From Emydura subglobosa (lineage: Eukaryota; Chordata; Testudines; Chelidae): 64,000 nt of DNA. Location of the stretch: positions 3,392,876 through 3,456,875 of the forward strand of contig ML680037.1 in assembly GCA_007922225.1 (NCBI GenBank). Direction: 5' to 3'. The notes beneath the pieces are model-generated. The model ran no database searches, was not told the origin of the DNA, and worked only from the letters and a program-made list of their open reading frames with translations. Position 1 is the first letter of the stretch. The number at the start of each line of letters is the position of its first letter. Both the position numbers and the translations under genes were made by a program. Shown one piece after another: positions 34,641-47,545 of the stretch.

Positions 34641-37600
34641 TGTGTTGCCACACATTTTATCAGGACAATAACAATTAGCAAATTGTGATTTTCAAATAAG
34701 TCAGAAGGCATACTTTCTATGAAATTTAACATAGTCTTGAAAAGAAGTGAACATAGGGATACAGACTGTCACACTGCAAAACTTATAATCACTGTATTGA
34801 CCACTATGAAGATCTGCAAAAGAGCTTAGTTCTGCAGTTTCTTCATGCTGCAAACCTTATAGTCTTCATAGCTGGTAGTGAGGAGTTTGTAAACGCCACA
34901 GGGCCATATTTACAATCACCATAGCAGCTCCTGTGAAGTGTATTGGCTCTCCATTGAGTATTGCAGAGGTAATAGGTTTCGAAGATTTTAAGCTTTGTGG
35001 AGCCTGCTAGTGAGTTTCAAAATTCTGCAAGGAATGAACCAGATGCACAGTTTCTACGCTGTCCAGTTCCTGCGAAGTTTAAGCTCCTCCATGGTTATTA
35101 AGCAGCTCAGGAGCTCTGTAGCAGTTTCTATGGAATTTGATGTTGCTCTGCTGGTGCTGACATGCTGGAGCTCATCCAAGAGAGCAGCCAAGTTGGGAGA
35201 AAGCCACTTACCAGGAATGACAGGCCACCCACGGTGCCATTCTGATTAGCAACTTCTCCTGAGCTGTATATTCTACTATGTAGCACCTATTTTCAAAGGT
35301 AAATACACTTTCTGTTCAACTTCCTGCATGATACATCTTAGTACAGTACTTTACATTTCCATTTGTGTCCTTCCTGCTCATTTCACTTTCCCAGTGGGTT
35401 TTGTTCAACAATGCATTAATGCTGTCAAATTTTACTTTATAAAGTGCTAATGTTTTTAGGCGCCTAGGTGCTATGGTAATACAAATAATAAATAATAATA
35501 AAATAAGACTACAGTTTCAGAACTGGCTTACTTCTTTAACAATAGCAACTCTGTTTTCCCTGTGTAACTATTGGTGCATAGTTATTAGCGCTCTATTTCT
35601 ATAGCTCTCCGCTTTATGTAAAAGATCTGTGTACCTTTGAAGTGTCAGGAAAAGTGGGAACGTACTTGAATGAAGTTCTGTGGCAGTATGTACCTGAGTT
35701 CTGTGACTCCACTAATCACTCAACTAAGAGATTAAATAGACTTGACTCTCACTGCAAGCTTTGCAATCAATTTACCGTATTTATTGAAAACGTAAAATAA
35801 TTTGCGGTACAACCAAGCTCATCCCTTCAGCTTTCTGCATTGACATCATGCTCATAGCTTGTGTTTCTGTGAGGCACATTACATTTCCCTTTTCCAGAAA
35901 AATGTTTCAATTCCCACAGTCCACAAACTTCTCAAATTTAGTCCCCAAAAGTATCTTTTAAGTTGTCTGGCCTGCCAAAGGTTAATTGCTTATCCTGCTC
36001 ACCGAGGCTTACAGTTCCCATGTCCGCCTTGCTCCCTTGTTTGGTGCATTGAGGCCTGTGGCACTCTCTTGGGCCCTCAGTGAGTTGACAAAAGCTAGAA
36101 ATCTTTTGGTTGCTGTCACAGTAGGTCTCCAGCTGGCATCAAGCACTTCAGTCTGTTATTTCCATACAAAGCTTTAACTTTACTAACAGCTTTCTTAAGC
36201 TCAAAGCCTCCTTTCCCACAAACCTAAGGGTATAGACTGCTAACATTTTCATTCCTGCTACACACACACTTCAGAGTCACTGCATATGCACCTAGTGTGT
36301 TGACTGAGTTTTGAATTTTTGTTAGCACAATCACTTTAAAAAAAATCTTGAACCCCCTGCTTCCCTTCTTTTTTGGCTCAGAACCAGACAGGCACATTTT
36401 TGTGGCATATTTGCACATAAGCTGAAGCACGGCTACATAGGTTCCCCTCCCCTTTGACTCCCTGCAATATTTGCTTGTCTCCAAAAACTACCAGAAGATT
36501 CTCCGCAAACATCAGAAGTCTTTGATGGAAATGACAGGATATAATGTCCATGCGACCATTTGATTTATGTATCAGTAAATACCTGCAGCACTTAATACAG
36601 GAATAATTGTTAAACAGAGAGTACAGTTTAACGTTCGTTTCCATTCAACAATTAAACAGTTACCCGATCATTTTTTTCATTGGTCTTTACATACATTTTG
36701 TAGACTAATTATTAGAAACAGTCATTATTTATCCAGCAGTGTACAGTTTGGGTTTTTTCCCCCCCCTCTCCCTCATAATGGCCTACTGTTATGACTAAGC
36801 TCGGATTACTTAACACATACATAACTAACACTTTCTTTTTCTCTGGAAGAAGTCCTGCAACAAATCCACAAACATGTTTATTTAATTGCTTCTTTATTTA
36901 ACTATTATAGTTTTGCTGTGTTTTGAATAGTTAAATCCCCATGTCAGTGTTAGCCTTTGCTCTTCATCAGCCCTGATCTCTCTCAGCTTTTATTAAATGA
37001 ATACAGAATTTGTGAAAAATGTCAGAACAACAGCCCTAGAAACTTGTGTCCTCTATTCACAGAACCAATCTGACATGGGCAGGCACCCCCACAGAGGAAA
37101 AGAGGATAGTTCAGATTTCATGCATATTCAATTCTTAGCGCCTCTGCTGCATTTGCAGTCATGGTAGGGATGGTAGTAGTTTTTGTGATAGGCATACCTG
37201 AGACCACCAGCTTATTTCACATAGGGCGCTGAAAAAGCACATCTGCTGATACCTTTTGGTCACCTGATCTTGAATAGACAACCTATTGTAGAGGCAAAAG
37301 GCTCTAGATCTCATTAACAATCGCTTGAGCCATCCAGTCCACTGTCTCATGCCCCTTCTGGTCTGGTGCCTTCTAGCAAATTCCTGTAATGATTTTGTTT
37401 CTGGTTCTGGTGGGTTAGTTTTGTTTTATTTTTGAGCTCGTTGTAAAAATTGCTAGGAACCAAATTTCAAAGAGCAGGTGCAGCCTAGGCAGCGGTGAAA
37501 GGCCATTACTGCCCAGATGAGGGGATTTGTGTCCCTTCAGATCCCATCTTTCCTCGTCCTCACTGTGGAGGTTTCCAGCATGCACCTCAAGTTGTGATAG

Positions 37601-38685
37601 TGATTCATGGAGATGTGGAAACTAGACTGATTTCACCGACTCACTTCAGAAAATCAACCAACACCAATGACATCTGCTTATTCCCCAAAGTTGTAATTAA
37701 TCACTCACGATTGTTACTGTTAACCTGGGGCAGAGTCATAGCATGACAATTTAGAGTGGATTGGGCTAGTCAGTTTATTCTCTAGTATGATATGCCAGTA
37801 CAGCACAAACTACTAACATTTGACACAAGGAAAAGTGTTGCTCTTCTGTGCAGGTGTTATTAGCCAAATGAAGGGGAAGGACTCAGACCAAGTCCTGAGG
37901 ATGTGAAATGATGTTCGTGGACTGTCAGTAACACATCACAGCTGCAGTGGTAGGGCCAGGAGAGAGACAGGGAGAGACTGGAAGAAAAGGGAGCAAAGAT
38001 GAAGTGAAATATTTAGGGAGAATTAAAGATTGGAGAAACCAGGGAAGGGAGAGAGTCCTTCAGAAGCACGAAGAACTCTGGGTGCATAATACTGTTGTTC
38101 TGGTTTGGTAGCATTTTACATCCACGTTGCGCTGGTATAAATAACAGCAAAAGCTGCAAAGCAGTGAAGAATCAGGCTCTAGAGCTCTCAGGTTTCTGTG
38201 TAGGAAGAGGAAATAGACTTGGCTGTATCTTTCCCTATATTGAGTTAATAATTGCAAATATGCAGGAAAATGCATCTGAAAAGTTTATGCCACTAAAGTT
38301 GTGAATGCAGTGAAAATGTGATAGTATTATTGATAGATTACATCACACACACGTTGTTTGTTGCTCTTAATGTATTAAAGATTTCCAAGAGCAAGGACAA
38401 TATTAATTATTATTATTTGGCTGCAGATAGCTTAAAATTCCAGAGTAACTTAATATCCATGATCCTTGTGCTTTAGTAATTATGTGTAATTAATGGTCAC
38501 ATCTCGACTTGAACCAAGATCGTCTTCTGTCTGCTAAGCAAACATTCCTCATCCAAATGAGTTATCACATCAGTGGGAATTTTGTTTTCCCAGTTACTCA
38601 TGTAATCCACCATGTGAACTGATGCATGTAAAACACTGACGTTAAAACAGGTCATCTAAAACAAGTGCTCTTCTCTTCTCTCCAG

Positions 38686-38918
38686 TTACCAGCTAAGACA
38701 GGAGCTGGTCCAGCTTTTTCGTGCTGAGCGGCAGTGCAAAGAAGATGAAGACAAATGGAGACAAGAGACAGCTGCCTTTTTCATCCAGGTCGCTTGGAAG
38801 AAACAGCTGAACCATAGCCCTCTGAAATCAGTGTCTTCATGTAAAAACCTAAAAGCTTTAAATAAAAGCAACTCAGCCATAAAAACTAGCAAGCAATCCA
38901 TCCTTAAGCAGATATACG
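38686..38918 (+). CDS. INVS: INVS exon completing IQ motif 2
   Basis: The 233-nt exon follows acceptor ctccag, completes a Ser codon and continues WRSYQLRQELVQLFRAERQC, so the IQ helix IQRTWRSYQLR is split between this exon and the one ending at 26725. It goes on with EDKWRQETAAFFIQVAWKKQ, a second IQ-like amphipathic helix, then a Ser/Lys-rich linker and KQSILKQIY. The human equivalents as I remember them (DRWRQES, KHSVLKQIYG) align without gaps at these points. One base of a Gly codon is left at the donor cg|gtaatt. Confidence 0.94.
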
Positions 38919-39995
38919 GTAATTCTGTTGTTGTGGTAATTTCAAGTTTCAGAATTTAAATGTTCTGTTGCTGATGCTTTCATAACTAACAGTATTCCTA
39001 GATTTTGGAATCTGCTATAGATTTAATACTTCCCAAGTTACTAAGGGTTTTATAGCACCAGAGTTAGAAATCCATATTTAATACAAAGATAAATCCAAGC
39101 TTGGGTTGGGGGGGAGGGAGGGAGAGTTTAGATACTTTTAAGGTTCAAAAATTAAGTCAGTGATTTAGAAATGATTTGCTTCTAAAACAGTATGGGTCAC
39201 CGCATATCATTACTCCAGAACAGGTGTCCCTCAACCAGACAGACATCGCCCCATATTTCTACTTCACCAGACCTGCTCACATAGGTAGTGCAGGAAGGGA
39301 TCGAGCAGTTGCATTGGGCATGTGGGACTGAGAACATCTTGGCTGTTCTTTCGTTTTTGAAAATAACCCTAACGTCTTCCTATTTTATTTTTATTTTTAA
39401 AATGTGAATTTGCCTTGCTAAGGAAGTGTCTTTGTAACTGAGGTTTAATTTCATTTAGTTGCAATGAGACAATTGAATTTTGTTGGAATATCTTAGGTTA
39501 TTCTCCTATGATAGTGCACATTAGTTCTGTGCCTGAATGTATGACCTACAAATGAATAAATCTAACAGCATAGTAGAGAAAAAGGTTTTTTTTAAATTAC
39601 CTTGAGTACTATTCTGAATTTGAATGTGGTGATCGGGAGGTGATATGCTGGGTTTGTGTACTTTAAAAATAAGCAGATAAATAATTTCTAACACTGAACT
39701 GGATGCAGGTTTACTCTGCTAATTATTCATCCAAACACTATGGAAAATTTAAAACATGGTTAAATAAATATATTTCCTTTTTATGTTGAAACTTCAAAAT
39801 TTACCCAAAGATTACTTGAAATTCTATTATGGCTCATCTGAACAATATTCCAGTATGAGACTTTTAATGAGAAACGCAAACACTTACATTAAAATAATCT
39901 AAGATTAAGACTTGCTGCAGTTGACAGTGAAATGGCCTATAAATAACCACCTGTGTATGAATTTGTAAAAATGTGCACATATTTGTTTTTTAAAG
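38919..39995 (+). other. INVS: INVS intron (1.1 kb)
   Basis: Donor gtaatt, acceptor tttaaag at 39989-39995. No mobile element recognised; a G-rich run (ggttgggggggagggaggg) lies near 39103-39123. Confidence 0.85.
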
Positions 39996-40076
39996 GGCAC
40001 TCTCAAGAAGGAAAAATATGCCATCCAGCAAGACATTCTTCAAAGCATAAGTTTTCTGATGTGCACATGATCTCAG
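39996..40076 (+). CDS. INVS: INVS penultimate exon in window (81 nt)
   Basis: Reading G-HSQEGKICHPARHSSKHKF and SDVHMIS, this keeps the frame from the split Gly codon and leaves one base for the next exon (donor ag|gtaagg). It corresponds to the GxSxEGKIxHPxRS region of mammalian inversin near the C-terminus. A short polar linker; no catalytic motif expected. Confidence 0.92.
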
Positions 40077-40953
40077 GTAAGGTTATGGCCTTAGTGAATC
40101 TTTGAATGCATTTCTGGAATTTAAAATGTTATATTTAGTTTTGTTTTCCTCATTTTCCTTTCCTACTCAAGCCATCTAAAATTACAGTAATGATGAAAAA
40201 AAAAAAAAAAGGAAACCAATCAAATGTATTATTGTGCCAAGACAGCTATCACCCAGACAGCTGGGTTCTGTGACTACTTTTGGACTTACGAGTATTATTT
40301 TTTCATTTTTTTTTATATTAACTTGTTTGTATAACAAGGTATGCTCAAAGAAATGTGAGTAGGAAAATCCCTCTGATGGCAGTATACAGAGAAGGACAGA
40401 TATTTCAACTCATCTGTTCATAAATATGTGCATACAAATGCACGTACTTAATTTATCAGCACAACTACCTGATGGCCATATGGATGCATAGGTAGCACAT
40501 TTCTACACATATGGGGAATTTGTGAACAAAAATTAGGCAAGTACAATTGCACACGCGCTCACGGACACAGATACGTACATCTATCCATATTGCCCAGACA
40601 CATTCTGACTTGCTGGTTAGACCTTTTTGATGATGTCATATCTGTGAACCAACTCCCAGGCTGGCTTCTTGCCACAGAAGAATATTTTAAAATCCCTATT
40701 CTCCTGATGTTATATAGTTGAGGGGAGGTGTTAGTGTGTGGGGAGACAGTTACAGTAGCAGGGGATGAGGGTGAAAAGAATCAGGAAGAAGAAAAAGCTT
40801 TCTTTTGACTACTGAGTCACACTCCAATAGTAACTAAGTTATTGGTGAACTTCTCTGGCACTCTGAAAGGCAGCCCTGTGCCTTCAGCATCCTACCTCAC
40901 AGCACAACTATGGTGCTACTAAGAGCTGATTACTACACACCCTAGCTGTGGCT

Positions 40954-41171
40954 CAACGGTTCTCAAACTTTTTTTGCTAGGACCCCATTTGAAAATATTT
41001 CAGGCTGTGACAACCCCCAATACCATACCACCCTTACTTCTGCGCTGCTGCTGGTGGCGGTGCTGCCTTCAGAGCTGAGTGCCCAGTCAGCAACTGCTGC
41101 TCTCGCAACCCCCCTACAATAGTCTTGTGACCCCCTTTTGGGTCAGGATGCCCATTTTGAGAGACACTGCA
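40954..41171. mobile_element. hAT-like non-autonomous element
   Basis: Begins caacggttctcaaactttt and ends ttttgagagacactgcag, imperfect inverted termini of the cagtggttctcaa / ttgagaaccactg class. The interior has the common word cttgtgacccccttttgggtc. Related but non-identical elements are at 57119, 58053 and 60400. Confidence 0.6.
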
Positions 41172-41309
41172 GTGCGTGCTGGCTGCTTGGCCTTTTTTGA
41201 TTGTTACATTTGTGCACCAGCTCTTAATCGTCTCCAGCTAGGAAGCCATACACTCAACACACTCACGTTATGTTTAGATGTTGTTTCCCAACAATGCTGG
41301 GGAGTAATT

Positions 41310-41540
41310 GATGGATTAACACAAGAACTAGTGGTCACCAAATGAAATTAATAAGCAGCAGGTTTACAACAAACAAAAGGAAGTTTTCTTCACACGACGC
41401 ACAGTCAGCCTGTGGAACTCTTTCTAAGAGGATGTTGTGAAGACCAAGAATATAATGGGGTTTAAAAAAGAACTAGATAAGCTCATGGAGGATAGGTCCA
41501 TCAATGGCTATTAGCCAGGATGGGCAGGGATGCAAAACCC
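41310..41540 (+). mobile_element. CR1 LINE 3' end, second subfamily
   Basis: Contains cacacgacgcacagtcagcc, tgtggaactctttctaagag, aaagaactagataagctcat and ggctattagccaggatgggc in order, the 3' end of a different CR1 subfamily from the ATTCTATG-tailed copies. It lacks a recognisable terminal octamer repeat and is more diverged. Confidence 0.75.
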
Positions 41541-41864
41541 GTTTCCCACACTCTCTTTCCCACCATTGTTCTGTGCTGAAAAGATTCAATTTTTACATAG
41601 CACATCTTCTTCCCTAGCTCTGTGTGCTGAGTGCATTCACACTCCTGGCTGCAGATTGCAGTGATAAAAACAAGTTTTTCTTCTTTTTACTCCTATCATC
41701 TTCTGCAGAGCCAGTAAAACTCACAGAGTGAGCTGGATTCTGTTCCTCCTTGAGTTAGCTACAGAATTGTTTATTAAGTTCTAATCAGTTACACTTGTGC
41801 AGAGACAGGCAGGGCAAGAGTTATTCCAGATAGGTAATGGAGGGCAGAAACTGAGGACACAGGA

Positions 41865-42148
41865 GCTGCACAGAGACCCAAAAAAAGCAAATACAGTACA
41901 GTATTGTGTTAAACATAAACTACTAAAAAATAAAGGGGAAGTTTATATTTTTTTGTCAAGGTAAGGAAACTGTTTCATTTAAATTGATGATTAAAAGCAG
42001 CATTTTTCTTCTGCATAGTAAAGTTTCAAAGCTGTATTAAGTCAATGTTCAGTTGTAAACTTTTTAAAAATGTTCAGAGTTACGAACATTTCAGAATTAT
42101 GAACAACCTCCGTTCCCGAGCTGTTCGTAACTCTGAGGTTCTACTGTA
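41865..42148 (+). mobile_element. Tigger-like non-autonomous element, 3' part
   Basis: Ends with gttcgtaactctgaggttctactgta (the terminus, shown here in parts), preceded by gttcagagttacgaacat. The same terminus closes the complete copy at 55417-56252. The assignment to the Tc1/mariner-Tigger group rests on terminus style and TA context and is tentative. Confidence 0.65.
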
Positions 42149-42954
42149 CTTAAAAGGCTGAAATGTGAGCCCTAAAACTCATTTTATTTTGGCCTTCTGC
42201 ATTTGGGAATAGCCTTGCTACAGCACTCAAAGGCAGCAGGGCAGGGTGAGGGATAGAGGGAAAATGGCAGTGCCCCTGTCCCTTTCCCTATGTTCTGGTA
42301 TGTCCTTTAGAAAGGACTAGTGCCCTCTCATCACTTTCCACTACAAACACTACATTGGGACTATTCAGCATTTCCAGCTGAGTTCTCATAAGTGGCCATT
42401 AGACCAGATCTGCTGCTGAAAGGCATCTGGGACTCAGAGAGAATAACAGGAGCGTTAAGGGACCCTGCTCATTAAAGGAAGAATTATACCCCCAACACTG
42501 TAACACTAAATATATGAGAAACAGAAAAAATGCCAATAACCTTTGCCATTTTCCTGATTTCAGGAGTTAGAGACTCCTGAAAAACTGTGTTCCAACAATT
42601 TGTTGTAATGAAACTTAAGATGATGCAGCCCTGTTCCACTAGCACTATACTAATCTAAGATGGGCAGTTGATTGCTGTTCTGCACTTAGGTAGCAGAAGA
42701 CAGGCACCAGATCCTATGTACACCAGTGTCTATCTTAATGCTGTATTAGATCAGCTGTTTTAAAACTAGATTAGATTAGGTCAGGCCCCCTGGCAGCATA
42801 GAATTGTTCTCTACAGTAGTTTACACAGAGCTAGGCCTGCATCTGTGGGAGAAGGTAATTCAGATTCCTATTCATTCAGTCCTCGGCCTTCCTGCTAAGA
42901 CTGCTCACAGGATGCCCATTGGAGGTGGACAGTCATGTGGCCACATAAATTGAA

Positions 42955-43145
42955 CTAGGATCAAGCAATCTCCATTCTATTCCTGGCACTGCCTCAGGCC
43001 TTCTGGGTGCCTTTGGACAAGTCACTTCAGCTGTGCATGCCTCAGTTTCCCCATCTGTAAAATGGGGATATTAACCTCCTTTGTCTTTGTAAAGCACTTT
43101 GAGAACTACTGATGAAAATACTATATAAGAGCTAGGTGTTATTAG
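42955..43145 (+). repeat. MIR SINE
   Basis: Contains acaagtcacttcagctgtgc, cctcagtttccccatctgta, aaatggggatattaacctcc and aaagcactttgagaactact in order, the core and 3' end of an amniote MIR. The tRNA-like head is weak. Confidence 0.85.
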
Positions 43146-45374
43146 GTAACAGCTATAGATCTCCAGCTGAAAGCCATGCTGATACTTCTAGGTGTCACTA
43201 ATAAAGTCTTATCTCTGTTCTATGCATGAAACCCTGTGTGCAGTTCCGGTTTCCAGGGTTGAGAAAGGATTTAGATGAATTAGTGCTAAATGCATAAAAC
43301 TGCAATCAGAATACCACCATGACTGGAGGGTAAGACATGAAGACAGAAAAGGAGCTAACCTATATAGTCCAGAGAAGAGGGAGACAATGAGCACAGTTTG
43401 TAATTAGAGGTAAAGCAATATCATGCATGTATTCAGAGACTGCTTAAGACAAAGGTAGCAGAGTTGATGTAATCATTAGTTTTGCAAACTTGGAGGGCTC
43501 AGTTTGAATGGCCAAAGTGGTCCATCTGTGATTCAAAAATTACACCATGTATTGCTAAAAAGCTGTTTCCTTGATTTAAAATATTTGGTGTTAGGACACT
43601 GATTAAAGAAAACTAAAAACATTCCCATGCTGTCTTTTCTTGGTGTTCTCCAACTAGTTTACAGAACTTTCGCAAGTCACAGGGAGCCTTACAGCAGCGC
43701 TGTCCTGGGATTTACATTGTAAGTGTAGATAAGTTTCTCTCACTAAAAAGACAAGCAGGCTCTTTCTTGCACTATAACACTTCTGTCCATTTTGAATCTA
43801 GCCTAGAAAGCTATCAATCAGAAAGGTTTTGTTTGCCACTTTTGCATAGTCAACAGTAGATTTTAAAACTTGTGTTTTGCTTAGTTCTTTGTATTTAGGA
43901 ACAACAAATCGCCCTGCTCTTATCTTTTATGAAATAGAAAGGCTTTATTTTGCAGCTTTGAGTAGACCTTACCTTTCATAACTTGGTGACGAGTAGGATA
44001 GTGATAGGAACTTTGCCCAGTTCATGTAGAACAGTACCTACTTTCATTCACCTAATAGGAGCTTAGGGAACTTTAGTCCTGTCTTAAAGACAATGATGTG
44101 TTTTCCATCTGACTCCTTTTGTGCATGACAACATTGTTTGTTGGAAAAGTTCAGAGCTGTCAGTGGCTAATGCCAGAAACAGTATTTTTGACGTAGGTTT
44201 CTAGAGCAGGTCAAAATAGACTCATGTTTGATTCATCTCTCTGAGAAGAGTACAGCTGGGAAGGTGAAGAATACCAGGATTAACATTCTTGTGCCTTGTG
44301 AAAAAGTGTATAGTGACATATCTGCCAACTGGAGATTGGCATGAAACTAATTGAATGTACTCAGTGGCATACGCTGGCTGAAAACGTTGGGAGGGGGACA
44401 CAAAAAGGTATTGAGATGGGGCAACTGGTTCCAGCCCAGGTGTGCTGCAGCAGCAAAGCACAGCTGCTGCTCAGCAAGAAGTGTGTGTGTTGCGGGGGGA
44501 AACATGTCAAAATGTAAAAACTGAACTTGCTGTATGTTTAGTCCACAGGGAAGGGGAGCGAAAAGCAATGTTCCCTCTGCCACCCCCAGACCATGTTTGA
44601 AAAATAACTGCAACCAGGAAGTATTTGTTTAAAATTACTGACTGTAGATATGTCTTTTTATCACCTGTGCACTTTTTTTTTACCCTTTGCATGATGCAAC
44701 ATGTAAACAACTTCCCTGCTACAAGACAGTACAAAGAACAAAATGCCACTGATAATTTGTACATAAGATAGAAAAACAATAGGGTCTGGAGAGTTTGGAA
44801 TTCTCTACTTTGGAAGCAGGTTCTGCAGGGGTCAAGCTGGATTCCTCTCTGGGAGTTCAAACCTGAGCACGTCTACAAATCGTGCACATTGGGAGAAGTT
44901 CGTTTTGTTTTCAAAGGAAAGATTTGTAAATTGTTGAGCTCCCACAAACCATACAAAACAAAATATCTTGCTCTTTCTTTGGCATATTCAACATACCAGC
45001 TGTTTAGGTGTCAGTGATACAATTGTTGCCCCATAAACCTTTCACTAATTAGCTAGAGCAAAGTAAGTCAAAGATGTAGGTTCTAAGTCATTTAAGTATT
45101 TTTGAAAATGCTACCTCTGTAAAGTGCAGTAATGTCCATACCTACCTCCCCAGCATCTGTGATAGCGAGAAACAGAACCCTGCACTCAGGCTATGTTGTC
45201 AAGAAGGGTTTTCTTTTTTTCCTGGCATGCTGATGAAACTTTGGACAATTCTGTTAAATAGCCTTATTTACCTAAGTATTAATTTGGTTTATGCAGACAT
45301 GAAGGCTAACTGCATCTTTTCTTTCAAAAAATTATTACCCCCATAGACCTAATTCATATTTTTTGTTTTTACAG

Positions 45375-45490
45375 TAAGCAACCTGCAGTATGTTCATCTG
45401 CTAGAGAATGAAAGAAAATTGAAACAGTTTTCATATAACATGAGACCAACCACTGCTGCAAAGTCAAAAAACAAAAGACCCAAGCATTGA
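45375..45490 (+). CDS. INVS: INVS terminal coding exon with stop
   Basis: Joined to the previous exon this reads MIS-VSNLQYVHLLENERKLKQ, then FSYNMRP and a Lys-rich end KSKNKRPKH with TGA at 45488-45490. SVSNLQ.IHLLEN...FSYN is the conserved extreme C-terminus of inversin, so the protein ends at the normal place. The window encodes 514 residues, about the C-terminal half of a protein near 1,065 residues in human. The 3' UTR follows. Confidence 0.94.
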
Positions 45491-47234
45491 GCAAAGTTTA
45501 TGGGGAACCTGAGGACAACTTAAAGAACACTCCTTGGTTGTATGAAATCCTTCTTGTAATTTAAAAAAGTATACAAAATATTAATACAATAATTGAAAAT
45601 ACCTTTGCTAGTTTATCTCAGTGCTGTTTGCCAAAGACAACTTCCAGGGAGTTGAACTAATTTCATGTACAAATGAAATGTAGAATTAAAAAGTAAATTT
45701 ACAGACAATGAAATTTGGAAATTGTATAAAGTTAAGTAGGCTAGAATTAGCAGTTGGGCTCTTACTGAAGTTATCAGTGTTATCTGTAAATATGTTTTAA
45801 GTGTTAATTATAGCCCTATGCTGAGCCACATATGGAGTTTGAAAAATACTTAATATGTGCAGTCGAACCATACCAAAGCATTTCTGAGTTATAAAAGCTA
45901 AAACAAAAACAATATAGTAAGTGAGTGGTTTTCTCTAGGTGAAAAGCCCAAAACAAAGGATAATTTGACAGCCAGATTAAAAATCTTGAGATTTGAAACT
46001 CCCTTTAGATTAGAAACCCAACTATTCCCTAGTCAAAGCCCACATCTAGGAAATAGTTTGTGGATGCAATCCACCTGATATTTATTCTAAAATTTAAGGT
46101 GCTAAACTAATATGGCTTCCACCCTTTCCTTTGAGAGATTCCACAATCTAAAAGATAGCAATATTAAGAATTTTCACTTAATATCAAAATTTGTTGTTCA
46201 TTTCCATCCCCTTATACCATAACATATCCTACTCACTTTCTCACCATCTTTTATGTTTACATCCTTCAGTAAATACTTAGAGGCTGCTATTAAGCAAAAC
46301 AAATTTTTATGGGAAAATGTCAACTTCATTTTGGCTGAAAGAGGCAGTTTTTTCATTTTAGTTTTAAAAAAGTTGGAAGTTTTTGTTTTAACGTATCAAA
46401 GTCAAAGTTTCTCAGAACTTTTCATCCCACAAAAGTTTTGTGTCTTTTTGGGATGAAAGCAATTGCCAAAGTATTGGAACGTCTGTGGGACTGAAATCAC
46501 TTTTTCCAAATTGCTGTAGTGAGCAGCTAGATGTGCTGAGCCAGTTATATTAATGGGTTAACTATTTTAAAAAATCTTTGTCATTGTGTCTCACTCACTT
46601 CACTCTAAATTCAGAGTACCAAAAGCTTTGAAATAATGTTGTAAGATGGATCATTAATTGTACCACAAAATCTACATAGAGCAGAAAGCATAGCCTCCAC
46701 TAGGCATGAATGCATCTGCTCAACCTGTGCACTCTTTCCTACTAAAGAGGAACATTGTGTTTAAGCTCAGTGTTCGATACTAATGGATTGGTGGAAATTC
46801 TGATTGAGAGAGGAGTGTGTTAATTGCTAAGTTTCTAGGGTGAAGTCAGTGGGACCAGGATTTCACCACGTATTGCATATATTCACCATCTCACCCGCTC
46901 CTCAAAAGAAAGTAAATTTGTGTGTTAGTGAAATAGTTGTAAAATATTTTTATATCTTCTCCCACTGAAGTCAGCTGGAGGTTTGCCCTTGACTGCTGAA
47001 GTGAAACTGAAGGCAGACAAAAACGTCCATTGAAGTGATGCCCTTAAGAGAAAATAATTATGTAACGTTCTTTTTTTTTCTTATTTTTGTCCTAAGCATA
47101 TTGTATTTTATTACTTTTAACTTTATTCTTTACTACAGTTCTATTTTTATATTCAATATCCAAAATACGGTTATACAATGCAAAAATACAACTCATGCTT
47201 TTTAAGGTGGAATATTAACAAATATTTAAATGAC
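45491..47234 (+). other. INVS 3' UTR and intergenic space to TEX10
   Basis: No gene or mobile element seen. Candidate + strand poly(A) signals are ATTAAA at 45685-45690 and 45976-45981. A canonical AATAAA occurs only at 47290-47295, which already lies inside the TEX10 3' UTR on the other strand. Which is used cannot be told from sequence. Confidence 0.5.
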
Positions 47235-47240
47235 TTTATT
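47235..47240 (-). terminator. TEX10: TEX10 poly(A) signal candidate (AATAAA), distal
   Basis: Reads AATAAA on the - strand, about 310 nt after the TEX10 stop. A second AATAAA on the - strand at 47437-47442 is only about 105 nt after the stop and is an alternative proximal site. Confidence 0.45.
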
Positions 47241-47289
47241 GTGTAATATTATAAATAATGGAAAATGACTGCAGTCAATACAAGAGTCC

Positions 47290-47295
47290 AATAAA
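47290..47295 (+). terminator. INVS: INVS distal poly(A) signal candidate (AATAAA)
   Basis: The only canonical AATAAA I found on the + strand between the two genes. If used, INVS transcripts would extend 1.8 kb past the stop and overlap the TEX10 3' UTR. Confidence 0.3.
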
Positions 47296-47545
47296 CAAAG
47301 CATTTAATATTTTCACTTCAACAGCTGGGATTGTCCTCAATTTATCCTCTCCTGCAGTCAACGGTCTTACTAAAACCACTTTCACTGACGTGTTACTTTC
47401 TTGCTTCAAGACCAAAGTAATGTTGTAAAAACAGATTTTATTTAAATTCCACTTAAAAATTTTATAACAAACCATATTCCAACATTTTCCATTCACAATT
47501 AAATGGAAGTAAACACTTTAAAGCAGATGTACAATTTTAATGTCT

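Larger units (their letters stand above)
26726..38685 (+). other. INVS: INVS intron (12.0 kb) splitting IQ motif 2
   Basis: Donor gtaaga, acceptor ctctccag at 38678-38685; phase 2. Most of its middle is the Gmr1-like retrotransposon at 29205-34640. The stretches 26726-29200 and 34645-38685 contain no gene or mobile element I can name with confidence. An L2-tail-like piece (ggcgcctaggtgctatggta, about 35458-35510) and T/C-rich low-complexity tracts are present. Confidence 0.85.
40077..45374 (+). other. INVS: INVS last coding intron (5.3 kb)
   Basis: Donor gtaagg, acceptor tttttacag at 45366-45374. It holds a hAT-like copy, a CR1 end, a Tigger-like end and a MIR (all listed). The stretches 40077-40950, 42150-42950 and 43146-45374 contain nothing I can support; a homopolymer A run sits at 40197-40210. 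A repeat-like piece near 44360-44510 (ggcatacgctggctg...) is unclassified. Confidence 0.85.
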
